A program made the position numbers and the translations under genes. From positions 1-6,626 of the forward strand of contig JAKQBV010000151.1 in NCBI GenBank assembly GCA_029573925.1: a stretch of 6,626 nucleotides of DNA, read 5' to 3'. Source of the DNA: a bacterium (GTDB lineage: Bacteria; UBP15; UBA6099). Position 1 is the first letter of the stretch. The number at the start of each line of letters is the position of its first letter. Shown one piece after another: positions 1 to 6,064 of this stretch. Below the pieces are notes generated by a model. That model saw nothing but the letters and a program-made list of their open reading frames with translations, did not search any database and had not been told where the DNA came from.

Positions 1-135
1 GAGAGCGTATAGGTGATTGGCCCGTCAGGTCTCTCAAGGCCGAAAACTGCGAGATCGTATTCTAAAACCTACCCGCCCCTCCACCCCTTTTCGATGAGGG
101 TTGGGTTACGGTGGGTTGACAGCCTTTATCATAGG

Positions 136-257
136 CGCATTTTTCACCACCATCTAGAATCTCCGAAAATGAAATTGTTTACGGGTTGGGAAGAGGGATG
201 AATCCCGCCTATAGTCTTGAATCGTGGAAAATAGATGCCTGATAGGTGAAAAACGCG
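136..257. repeat. 13-bp inverted pair (136-148 / 245-257)
   Basis: CGCATTTTTCACC at 136-148 and the reverse complement of 245-257 (CGCGTTTTTCACC) differ at one base only. They bound a 122-bp segment with no gene. The same core, TTTCACC, recurs in the right IS end. The pair could be a sub-terminal transposase binding site, a remnant of another IS end, or a tiny non-autonomous element. The sequence alone does not decide between these. Confidence 0.45.
137..149 (+). repeat. Candidate left terminal inverted repeat of the IS
   Basis: GCATTTTTCACCA matches the minus-strand sequence at 1875-1887 at 11 of 13 positions, with the two copies facing inward. It also forms a closer, 12-of-13 inverted match with 245-257 once shifted by one base, so this copy could instead be half of a local palindrome. 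The assignment as the IS end is an inference from orientation and spacing, not from a known family consensus. Confidence 0.4.
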
Positions 258-320
258 TTGAAAACACGGGCTGGCACGGCAAGAAAAGGGGTTTTGAAAT
301 TTGTCGGGAATGCCTATAGT

Positions 321-338
321 CGGCGGGGCAAGCCGCCG
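321..338. other. GC-rich hairpin downstream of the transposase gene
   Basis: CGGCGG and CCGCCG form a 6-bp perfect stem around the loop GGCAAG. It lies about 40 nt past the transposase stop codon. Neither strand carries a T-tract after the stem, so it does not look like an intrinsic terminator. A role in protecting the transcript end or in blocking read-through is possible but not shown. The left arm overlaps by one base the second GCCTATAGTC copy (312-321). Confidence 0.35.
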
Positions 339-377
339 AGGGGAATAATCCGGCTTTTCTGACGCGATGGATGAAGG

Positions 378-1796
378 CTATGTCGCAAAAGTCGGGTGTC
401 GTCGCAGGTTTTCCGCGATACGGTCAAACAGCGATTGCAACGGATACGCTTCACTGTAATGTATCCATATCTTGCGGACTGTGACGACGATCTGCGCGCC
501 GATCTTGAACAGTTTCTCCCGTATCGTGCCGCACTGCGCTTTTTCCAGCGCAGTTCCCTTCAATCCCATATCGCGCAGCGACTGCACGAGGCAATACGCC
601 ACCGATGAGAACCACAGCCTGATCTGATTCGCTCTCATGGTTTCCGCGCTTGTGCGGTCGGCGAACATGTCGAGTTGCTGTTCCTTGATGCGGTTTTCCA
701 TGTCTCCGCGCGCACAGTAGAGTTGCTCGTAAAGCTCTTGCGCGGGCGCCGCCCAACGGGACAACGATGTGACAACGAACCGCTGGTTTTCCTTGCCGGT
801 TATGTACTCGGCTTTGCCTACGGCGCGCCGTTTTCTCGACCACGATTTCAGCGTCCGATAGGAGAAGTCGCGATAGACGCGGCTTGCCTGTCCGGTCTCG
901 GCGTAGCGCCGCATGGCTTTCTTCATGTCTTTTCTGACAATGCGGTTGAGTCGGGCGTTCTTGCCCATGCCGAGAATGTAATCGACGTCGTGCGTCTCGC
1001 ACCATGTCATCAGATCGTCGCGGCAGAACCCGCTGTCGCCGCGCACGATGATTATCACATCCGGCCACTTCTCGCGCATCTGCGGAATGATTCGCGCTAG
1101 CGCGTCCACGCCGCCCAGCGAGCCGTCTATGTTGGACGGGCGAAGTTCCGCCCACAACAACTCCTCGCCGCAGAAAATGTACAACGGCAGGTAACAGTGG
1201 CAGCCGTAATAACCGTGAAAAAAACGTCCCTCCTGATGTCCGTGGACCGGGTCGTCGGTGGCGTCGAGATCAAGAATCAGCGCGGACGGCGTTTCCCTTT
1301 TCGCCTGCAGAAAAAACTGTGTGAACAGCGCCATCCCCATCTCAAGGTCGAAAGATATCTTCTTGTACCTCTCGGCGTCCGCCACTTGCGCCGCCGTCAG
1401 TTCCAACCGATTCAGCGTGGCCGAGCCCGCGAGAGCTTTCCCTTTGTCCCTTTCCCGTAGTCGGTCATCGCCCGTCGGGTCTTCTTTCCCGGCAAGCACA
1501 GCCATCAGCGGGTCGCGCCTCAACCGGTCGTGATCGTTCAGGTCTTCGTAACCCAGCGCGAGTCCGTAGACTCGCTGCCCTACCAGTTCCGCCACCTTAT
1601 GCTCAATCCTCTGAGGGTTGCGCGCATCTGCGAAGCACGCCGCCGCCTGCTCGATTATTCGTCTCTTTTCATTCACTTCTCGCAACAGCAGCGCGCCTGC
1701 GTCGGAACTGATCGCTCCGCCGTCAAAACGTCCGATCACTTCTTTTCTCTGATGCTTTTGGAATTCCACGCTTTTTGTGTTACACTCTGTTTGCAT
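378..1796 (-). CDS. IS1380-type DDE transposase
   Basis: This 472-residue protein catalyses cutting and joining of the insertion sequence DNA. The match is to the IS1380 family (DDE transposase group 1), recognised from the N-terminal GRFDGGAISSDAGALLLRE segment (residues 22-40), the LGYEDLNDHDRLRRDP block (81-96) and the catalytic core. The acidic triad appears complete: Asp178 in LDLDATDDPVHG, Asp254 in VRGDSGF, and Glu367 in YCARGDMENRIKE. I start at 1796 rather than at an in-frame ATG 36 nt upstream, because AAAGGAG (1804-1810) sits 7 nt before this codon and would be wasted by the longer form. The length agrees with full-size family members and there is no internal stop or frameshift, so the enzyme is probably functional. 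Several long open frames on the opposite strand are overlaps without support. The gene stands alone inside the IS, next to a tRNA gene. Confidence 0.93.
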   Translation of the reverse strand: MQTECNTKSVEFQKHQRKEVIGRFDGGAISSDAGALLLREVNEKRRIIEQAAACFADARNPQRIEHKVAELVGQRVYGLALGYEDLNDHDRLRRDPLMAVLAGKEDPTGDDRLRERDKGKALAGSATLNRLELTAAQVADAERYKKISFDLEMGMALFTQFFLQAKRETPSALILDLDATDDPVHGHQEGRFFHGYYGCHCYLPLYIFCGEELLWAELRPSNIDGSLGGVDALARIIPQMREKWPDVIIIVRGDSGFCRDDLMTWCETHDVDYILGMGKNARLNRIVRKDMKKAMRRYAETGQASRVYRDFSYRTLKSWSRKRRAVGKAEYITGKENQRFVVTSLSRWAAPAQELYEQLYCARGDMENRIKEQQLDMFADRTSAETMRANQIRLWFSSVAYCLVQSLRDMGLKGTALEKAQCGTIREKLFKIGAQIVVTVRKIWIHYSEAYPLQSLFDRIAENLRRHPTFAT

Positions 1797-1803
1797 CGGG
1801 TCG

Positions 1804-1810
1804 CTCCTTT
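1804..1810 (-). promoter_or_regulatory. Ribosome binding site of the transposase
   Basis: AAAGGAG on the minus strand, 7 nt before the ATG at 1796, is a near-ideal Shine-Dalgarno sequence. It decides the start: the alternative ATG at 1832 has no such site and lies upstream of this one. Confidence 0.75.
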
Positions 1811-1874
1811 CATCCGCAATAATCCTTTTCACAAAAGATATTCTTGCAGATAAAGTCGCCCGATGCTCCTTCTA

Positions 1875-1887
1875 TGGTGAAATATCC
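1875..1887 (-). repeat. Candidate right terminal inverted repeat of the IS
   Basis: On the minus strand this reads GGATATTTCACCA, the inward-facing partner of 137-149. It lies about 80 bp upstream of the transposase start and 88 bp from the 3' end of the tRNA-Ala gene, a suitable place for the promoter-side end of a leftward-transcribed IS. A TATCAT motif follows on its outer side (minus strand, 1899-1894), mirroring the one at 127-132. Confidence 0.45.
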
Positions 1888-1953
1888 GGGTTAATGATAT
1901 TGTATGTTGGGCGATGCACAACGCAAATAAATCGCATTCTGATGAACCGGCTT

Positions 1954-1961
1954 AAAAAAAA
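1954..1961 (-). terminator. T8 tract after tRNA-Ala, weak terminator candidate
   Basis: Eight consecutive T on the minus strand begin 14 nt past the last tRNA base. No strong stem precedes them apart from a poor pairing that would borrow the tRNA acceptor end, so this is only a candidate stop for the tRNA transcript. It lies outside the proposed IS end. Confidence 0.35.
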
Positions 1962-1975
1962 GATAGCCTTCGAAA

Positions 1976-2048
1976 TGGAGACTACGGGATTCGAACCCGT
2001 GACCTCCGCCGTGCAAGGGCGGCGTTCTCCCAGCTGAACTAAGTCCCC
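1976..2048 (-). tRNA. tRNA-Ala (anticodon TGC)
   Basis: The 73-nt minus-strand sequence folds into a full cloverleaf. The 7-bp acceptor stem pairs GGGGACT with AGTCTCC, the D-arm has GTTC/GAAC, the anticodon stem has CCGCC/GGCGG around the loop CTTGCAC, and the T-arm has ACGGG-TTCGAAT-CCCGT. The anticodon TGC (plus strand 2013-2015) reads alanine GCN codons. The acceptor stem carries a G-T pair at the third position, the G3:U70 identity mark used by alanyl-tRNA synthetase, with discriminator A. The 3' CCA is not encoded, because the minus strand continues with TTTC, so it must be added by the CCA enzyme. It stands alone, not in an rRNA spacer or tRNA cluster, with its own promoter. Confidence 0.97.
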
Positions 2049-2062
2049 AAATGCTCCGTCAA

Positions 2063-2091
2063 ATGATAGTTTCGGAGAGCGGGAGTGTCAA
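2063..2091 (-). promoter_or_regulatory. Sigma-70-type promoter of tRNA-Ala
   Basis: On the minus strand a perfect -35 box TTGACA (2086-2091) is followed by exactly 17 nt and TATCAT (2063-2068), one base from the -10 consensus. Transcription would start around 2055-2058, roughly 7-10 nt before the mature tRNA 5' end, leaving a short leader for RNase P to remove. Spacing, orientation and the target gene all agree. Confidence 0.85.
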
Positions 2092-2176
2092 GCTTCCTCT
2101 CGCTTGCGATTCGAACGTCATCGCAGCCGCTTGGACCGAGCGATATTTCAAACGAGGCTATGAAACTTGACGAATG

Positions 2177-3535
2177 TCAGAACAACAATACGCTTAAGAA
2201 CAAAACGAGAACGATTGTGGCTATGTCCGCTATGCCGAGAGCGGCCGGAGCGGCGGCTATGGTTTTTCCTGTTTTCGAGTTCTGGGACGCCGAGAAGAAA
2301 AAGAGTCCGGCGAAGCTGCCGATGATGGCAGGAAAAAAAACGGAAGCCGCGGCGAATAAGGCTGCTCTCGCGCCGTGTCCCGCCGCGAAAGCCGCAGCGC
2401 AGGCAACGACCGCCCCGCCTCCCGCCGCGACGACTCCGGGCCATCTGTGGCTCACCAGAGCCGCTCCTCTCAACTGTCCTTCCCGGCGCGCTTTGCCGCT
2501 CATGGCGAACACGTATCTGTTGTAGAATCTGGACGCGCCCACTGCGGCCACTATTGCGGCGAGCAACAGTTCCGGGGCGGCAATTCCAAAGGCGACTGCC
2601 GCCGCTTCCACCACAGCCGCGACGGCAATTATAGAAAGCAGCGTGGCAAACATCCTGAGGGCTTCCGAGGCAAAACTTCTGAATTCAATCGCTCCCCCGC
2701 CATACGGAGAGCCCCCGGTTGCGGCCAGCGCGTCCAGCAACCCTTCCTGCTCCTTGTTGAGATGCCTGAACGCCAATCGCGCGGTCGCCACTCCTGCCAG
2801 CCGGTTATTTTCGTCCGTGACGGGGGCAGAGTCGAGTCCGTATCTTATCAGGGCGCGGGCCGCCGCCGCAGGCTCGTCGTCCACAAAGAATCTCAGTGGG
2901 CATTCTTCAGCCAGATTCCCCATCTCTGTCGCCTGAGCGTCCGCGCTGACAAGCTTGTGGAGGTCGGCCATCCCGACAAGAGTCTCTCTTCCGTCTATCA
3001 CATATATCCTGCCCGGCCTGAAATCGGAGTGTTTCAGCTCCCTTATCATTCTGAGAGCGTCCGCTGCGGTCATATGGTCGGACACCGCCATGAAGTCCCG
3101 CGTCATTATTACGGACATTCCGTGCCCGGACGATTGGCGCGCGTTCGACGCCGCCCGCACCGCCTCTTCAGGCAACAGTTTTGCAATCTCTTCAAATCGT
3201 TTTTTTGACAGCCCTCTAAACATCTCCGACGCCGATTCCTCCGAGCCGGCGGCCACCACCTGTCTTATCCGATCCGGATGAGCAGTTTTCAATAACTCGA
3301 AGCTGAGGCCGGGATCGTCCGCCGCGAATCTCAGAAGAACCGCCAGCCTTTCATTGTCCAGAGCGTTGACGAGTTCGCCCTTTTCTCTGGGACTGCAGAG
3401 CCTCAATGCGCCGCAAAGGTCGCCGGGATGGAGTTTTTCGAGGTGTTCCCTCAACAGATGCGGGTTCCCGCTTCTGATCTGCTCCATCAGGATTTGTTTT
3501 ACTCTTCTGTTTGAGAGGTTTCTTAAGGGAGTCAT
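2177..3535 (-). CDS. MgtE-like magnesium channel homologue with altered pore residues
   Basis: The 452-residue protein has the length and domain order of MgtE, the Mg2+-gated inner-membrane Mg2+ channel: a helical N-domain (about 21-128), two CBS domains (MTRDFMAV from 144 to about 262, with VIDGRETLVGMADLH and APVTDENNRLAGVAT as the repeat cores), then a membrane domain with about five hydrophobic segments (roughly 293-317, 319-342, 362-385, 389-414, 432-452). The fold assignment is firm, transport less so. Where MgtE has P-x-x-x-G-x-G-G-N in its second membrane helix, this protein has AIVAAVGAS (327-335), so Pro and Asn are lost. At the C-terminus Asp437 matches the conserved pore aspartate (Asp432 in Thermus MgtE), but the earlier DPA aspartate is Gly423. 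Glu310 at the end of the first helix is kept. The ribosome site is weak (GGAAA). It may be a divergent channel, or a CBS sensor with another role. Confidence 0.8.
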   Translation of the reverse strand: MTPLRNLSNRRVKQILMEQIRSGNPHLLREHLEKLHPGDLCGALRLCSPREKGELVNALDNERLAVLLRFAADDPGLSFELLKTAHPDRIRQVVAAGSEESASEMFRGLSKKRFEEIAKLLPEEAVRAASNARQSSGHGMSVIMTRDFMAVSDHMTAADALRMIRELKHSDFRPGRIYVIDGRETLVGMADLHKLVSADAQATEMGNLAEECPLRFFVDDEPAAAARALIRYGLDSAPVTDENNRLAGVATARLAFRHLNKEQEGLLDALAATGGSPYGGGAIEFRSFASEALRMFATLLSIIAVAAVVEAAAVAFGIAAPELLLAAIVAAVGASRFYNRYVFAMSGKARREGQLRGAALVSHRWPGVVAAGGGAVVACAAAFAAGHGARAALFAAASVFFPAIIGSFAGLFFFSASQNSKTGKTIAAAPAALGIADIATIVLVLFLSVLLF

Positions 3536-3576
3536 TGAGGTTTCCGGGAGCGCGGGCGGCGCGGCGGTTATTTGCT

Positions 3577-3642
3577 AAAAAACACAAGCCGCGATTTTCT
3601 ATCGTCCCGATGTAGGCCTCCGATGGAAATTCGCGGCTTGTG
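3577..3642 (-). terminator. Intrinsic terminator after the TPR gene
   Basis: On the minus strand CACAAGCCGCGA (3631-3642) pairs perfectly with TCGCGGCTTGTG (3583-3594). The stem extends by three A-T pairs past a single bulge and is followed at once by TTTTTT (3577-3582). This is a textbook rho-independent terminator, except that the loop is large, about 28 nt, and may hold a small inner stem (ATCG/CGAT). It begins 24 nt past the TPR stop codon and ends 41 nt before the MgtE-like start. Confidence 0.88.
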
Positions 3643-3665
3643 AATTTGTTCCGGCTTGCGCCGGA

Positions 3666-5141
3666 TTATCTGTATCTCAATGTCAGTTTGCCCGGAGCAA
3701 CGATGTATTTCAGCCGCAGCTCGATGGGCTTGCGCCAACTGGACGGCATAGTGACGTCGGACTTGCGCTGAAGGTCGATGTACAGCGTTCCGAGGTTGTT
3801 AAGAGCCTCGGTGAAAGCCGGGTCAATGTCCAGAGTGCGTTTGTAGGACATCGCTGCTTGGTCGAGAAGCCCGATATTGGTGTACATCACGCCGAGGTTG
3901 TAGTGTGTCGTCGCGTCGGACGGGTCAAGGTCTCGGGACCTTTCCCACTCTTTGATCGCGGCGTGGAACATTCCGCGCTGGGCGTACACGATGCCGAGGT
4001 TGGTGCGCGCTTTGATGTAGGAGGGGTCGACGCGGATGGATGATTTCCAAGCGTTAATGGCTTCGTCGATCATGCCCTTCTGCGCGTATGCCACTCCGAG
4101 ATTGTTATAGTCGTGCATGTCGCCGCCGCTTATTGCGACAACCTGTTTCCATTCGCGTATGGAGGCGTCGAAGTCTCCGCGCATCAGATGGCTTACGCCT
4201 AGGCTGAAGTGCGTCGGAACGTAGTCGGGATTGATGTTGCTGGAACGCTGCCACGCCTTAATCGCGTTCTCATGGTCTCCCGCTTTGCTGTAGACCGCGC
4301 CGAGAATATAGAACGCCATCGCGTCGTTCGGGCTGTCCTTGAGGAGTTCGCCGAGATGATAGACGGCTTTGGCGTATTGCCTTCCGCGCGTGTAAACGAT
4401 TGCAAGGTTAAACCTGACGGTGTTGTTTCTAGGATCGAGAGCAAGTGTTTTTTCCCATTCGGCGATCGTGCCGTCGAGCATGTTTTTCATCAGGTAGGCC
4501 GCGCCGAGGTTGTAGTGAGCTATCGGGTCGTTGGGAACGATTTCGAGAGCTTGCTTGAGCATGACTATCGATTTCGACAACGGGTCCGACGACTGGTACG
4601 CCTGTACGGTGATTTCGGTTTCTCCGATGGAAATGTCGCTGACCGGAACAAATCTCTGCGCGTCGGGAGTCGGGCGCGGTATCACTGTCTGACCGGCCGA
4701 TGTCTTCGCGGACGTTCGCGCGGTTTCCAAATTGTTTTTCGCTTCAGTGTATCCGGGGTCAATCTCTAGAGCTATTTCCCATTCGGCCATCGCCTGATCG
4801 ACTTTCCCCTGCTTGTAGAACACGACGCCGAGGTTGTTGTGCGCGTCGATGTTCGCCGGATCAAGGGCGATCGCTTTTCTGTAATAGAGGGAAGCGTTGT
4901 TCAAATCGTTCATTTCGTCGTAAACAATTCCGATGTTGTTGTGTATCTCGGAACTGTCCGGACTTAGTTTGAGAGCCGAGTCAAACGCATCGAGGGCTTC
5001 TCTATATCTTCCCTCATTGTAGAGCGAAACGCCTTTATTGTTTTGCTCTCTATATGACACCTGCGCGGACGCCGTTGCGGCAACGACCAAAAGAATCGCG
5101 ATCAGCCCCAGTGTGGCGTAGCGCCGACGGTTGAGTTTCAT
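3666..5141 (-). CDS. Exported tetratricopeptide-repeat protein
   Basis: This 491-residue protein carries a Sec signal peptide: basic MKLNRRRY, a hydrophobic core LGLIAILLVVAATA, and probable cleavage after ASA (residue 26). It should act in the periplasm or outside the inner membrane. The rest is almost all TPR helices: three repeats at about 29-130, a proline-rich linker (146-180), then some seven to eight repeats at about 181-460, and a short basic tail ending in LRLKYIVAPGKLTLRYR. TPR arrays bind proteins or peptides, and no enzymatic domain is visible. Trp recurs at one register position (121, 229, 297, 331, 365, 399), with the last four exactly 34 residues apart. Phe53, Tyr87 and Tyr433 occupy the same register. 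I start at 5141: GGGGGAG lies 9 nt upstream, the signal peptide follows directly, and the longer in-frame ATG at 5189 lies upstream of the promoter -10 box. The partner is unknown. Confidence 0.88.
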   Translation of the reverse strand: MKLNRRRYATLGLIAILLVVAATASAQVSYREQNNKGVSLYNEGRYREALDAFDSALKLSPDSSEIHNNIGIVYDEMNDLNNASLYYRKAIALDPANIDAHNNLGVVFYKQGKVDQAMAEWEIALEIDPGYTEAKNNLETARTSAKTSAGQTVIPRPTPDAQRFVPVSDISIGETEITVQAYQSSDPLSKSIVMLKQALEIVPNDPIAHYNLGAAYLMKNMLDGTIAEWEKTLALDPRNNTVRFNLAIVYTRGRQYAKAVYHLGELLKDSPNDAMAFYILGAVYSKAGDHENAIKAWQRSSNINPDYVPTHFSLGVSHLMRGDFDASIREWKQVVAISGGDMHDYNNLGVAYAQKGMIDEAINAWKSSIRVDPSYIKARTNLGIVYAQRGMFHAAIKEWERSRDLDPSDATTHYNLGVMYTNIGLLDQAAMSYKRTLDIDPAFTEALNNLGTLYIDLQRKSDVTMPSSWRKPIELRLKYIVAPGKLTLRYR

Positions 5142-5150
5142 AAGTGAACG

Positions 5151-5158
5151 CTCCCCCT
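5151..5158 (-). promoter_or_regulatory. Ribosome binding site of the TPR gene
   Basis: AGGGGGAG on the minus strand, ending 9 nt before the ATG at 5141, is a good purine-rich Shine-Dalgarno sequence. It supports the start that places the signal peptide at the N-terminus. Confidence 0.7.
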
Positions 5159-5174
5159 TCTGATATTCATGTCG

Positions 5175-5203
5175 ATTATACCATTCCATATATTGACTGA
5201 CAA
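5175..5203 (-). promoter_or_regulatory. Sigma-70-type promoter of the TPR gene
   Basis: On the minus strand TTGTCA (5198-5203, one base from the -35 consensus) is followed by 17 nt and a perfect TATAAT (5175-5180). The predicted start near 5168 gives a leader of about 27 nt carrying the ribosome site. Upstream lies a very A+T-rich stretch (about 5204-5225, including six T on this strand) that could act as an UP element for the alpha subunit. The promoter separates the TPR gene from truA. Confidence 0.85.
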
Positions 5204-5225
5204 CAACAACTTAAATAAAAAAGAA

Positions 5226-5978
5226 TTATTCATAGAATACTTTGACGAGGCACAGGCCCCGCGCGGGCATGGTCGGCCCGGCCAGCCGTCTGTCTTTCGA
5301 TTCTATTATGCCCGGTATGTCTTCCGGGCCTATCCTTCCCCTGCCCGCCTCGACGATAGTTCCCGCGAGGTTTCTGGCCATTTTGTAAAGGAACGCCGTG
5401 CCGGTCACCGTGATCGACATGAAAGGTCCATATCGCGATATTTTTATCGCGCGGATGGTTTTCACAGGGTCGGCGGGCGACGAGCCTTCGTTTCTAAACG
5501 CCGAATAGTCGTTCGTTCCAACAAGAAGCTCTGCGGCGCGCTCCATCTTTTTTTCGTCGAGCGAAGCCCCGATGTGGGCCGCGAATTTCGCAGCCATCGG
5601 AATTGGCTCCGGCGACCTGTCTATTGTGTAAACGTACACCTTGCCTTTCGCCGAATGTCTGGCGTGAAATTCCGGCGGGACGCTCTCCGACTTCATAACG
5701 GAAATGTCGGCGGGAAGGAATCTCCTGAGCGCCCGGCCTATCCTGTCCGCCGGGATGGCCGACGATGTCGCGAAGTGCGTTGTCTGGCCCGTCGCGTGGA
5801 CTCCCGCGTCCGTCCTGCTGGCTCCGAACACTTCCGCCGGAACTCCGGTTAGCTCCAGAACTGCCTTCTCAAGCTCCGACTGAACTGTCCGCAAGCCGTC
5901 CGGCTGCCTCTGGAAACCATGAAATCCGGAGCCGTCGTAGGCGACAACCATCCTGATTTTCTTTTCTTCAGACGGCAT
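5226..5978 (-). CDS. truA: tRNA pseudouridine(38-40) synthase TruA
   Basis: TruA converts uridines 38-40 in the anticodon arm of many tRNAs to pseudouridine in the cytoplasm. The 250-residue sequence shows the family marks in order: VAYDGSGFHGFQRQ (12-25), the catalytic loop ASRTDAGVHA with Asp57, FHARHSA (104-110) followed by KVYVY with the conserved tyrosine, GTAFLYKMARNLAGT (193-207), and the C-terminal GPTMPARGL (234-242). The length is normal (about 245-270 residues). The start at 5978 puts the YDG motif at the usual distance from the N-terminus; a later Met at residue 10 would crowd it. The ribosome site is weak (GGA, 6 nt upstream) and sits in a short stem around 5984-5998. It follows rplQ by 86 nt, a common order in bacteria, and could be co-transcribed with the ribosomal genes. 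No clear hairpin terminator follows, only six T at 5217-5222. Confidence 0.96.
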   Translation of the reverse strand: MPSEEKKIRMVVAYDGSGFHGFQRQPDGLRTVQSELEKAVLELTGVPAEVFGASRTDAGVHATGQTTHFATSSAIPADRIGRALRRFLPADISVMKSESVPPEFHARHSAKGKVYVYTIDRSPEPIPMAAKFAAHIGASLDEKKMERAAELLVGTNDYSAFRNEGSSPADPVKTIRAIKISRYGPFMSITVTGTAFLYKMARNLAGTIVEAGRGRIGPEDIPGIIESKDRRLAGPTMPARGLCLVKVFYE

Positions 5979-6064
5979 GAGCTATCCGGCTTGCCGATTT
6001 CAAAATAATATCCAGCTTTTATCGGAATAAATGAACAGAATTATTTGCGACCGCGCGAAAGGCG

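Larger units (their letters stand above)
1..377. other. Gene-free stretch: left flank plus non-coding tail of the IS
   Basis: No convincing gene lies here. The longest open frame, on the plus strand at 13-201, encodes 62 residues with no recognisable motif, no good ribosome site and low-complexity basic/aromatic composition, so I leave it out. The stretch does contain short repeats: GCCTATAGTC twice (207-216 and 312-321), an inverted pair at 136-148 and 245-257, and a GC-rich hairpin at 321-338. Part of it, from about 137, probably belongs to the insertion sequence as the region downstream of the transposase gene. What lies left of 137 is chromosomal flank of unknown content. Confidence 0.5.
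137..1887 (-). mobile_element. Insertion sequence of the IS1380 type (ends provisional)
   Basis: A single transposase gene of the IS1380 type fills most of this element, which is transcribed leftward. The proposed ends rest on a 13-bp imperfect inverted repeat, GCATTTTTCACCA at 137-149 and GGATATTTCACCA read on the minus strand at 1875-1887 (11 of 13 identical). Just outside each copy lies TATCAT in the same relative orientation, at a distance of 4 and 6 nt, so the true tips may be a little further out. The resulting length of about 1.75 kb fits the usual IS1380 range. I see no clear target-site duplication. The transposase frame is complete, so the copy may be active. The non-coding tail on the left is long (about 240 nt), which leaves room for a different left end. 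Confidence 0.6.

Noticed and set aside
13..201. 62-residue plus-strand open frame near the left edge
   Set aside because: No ribosome site, no motif, composition unlike a protein, and it spans the proposed IS left end.
1..377. CRISPR array or toxin-antitoxin pair in the gene-free left stretch
   Set aside because: Repeats are only 10-13 nt, occur two or three times and at irregular spacing; no small paired frames with ribosome sites.
396..1853. Several plus- and minus-strand frames overlapping the transposase gene
   Set aside because: All are alternative frames of a clearly real transposase. Their translations are Arg/Ser-rich and carry no family motif.
2085..3281. Plus-strand frames across the MgtE-like gene, including a 277-residue one
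   Set aside because: They mirror the codon structure of the minus-strand gene. No hydrophobic or domain pattern, and the minus frame matches a known domain order.
3351..3587. 78-residue minus-strand frame overlapping the MgtE-like start
   Set aside because: Its start lies in the terminator stem and its basic, low-complexity product has no recognisable feature.
3577..3665. M-box (Mg2+ riboswitch) before the MgtE-like gene
   Set aside because: The leader is too short for the usual M-box and I cannot see its conserved core; a terminator explains the stem and T-tract.
4199..4769. Frames on both strands inside the TPR gene (81 and 186 residues)
   Set aside because: They are shadows created by the repetitive codon pattern of the TPR array.
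5142..5189. Longer N-terminus of the TPR protein from the ATG at 5189
   Set aside because: The promoter -10 box lies within it, so the transcript starts after that codon. The shorter form gives a standard signal peptide and a good ribosome site.
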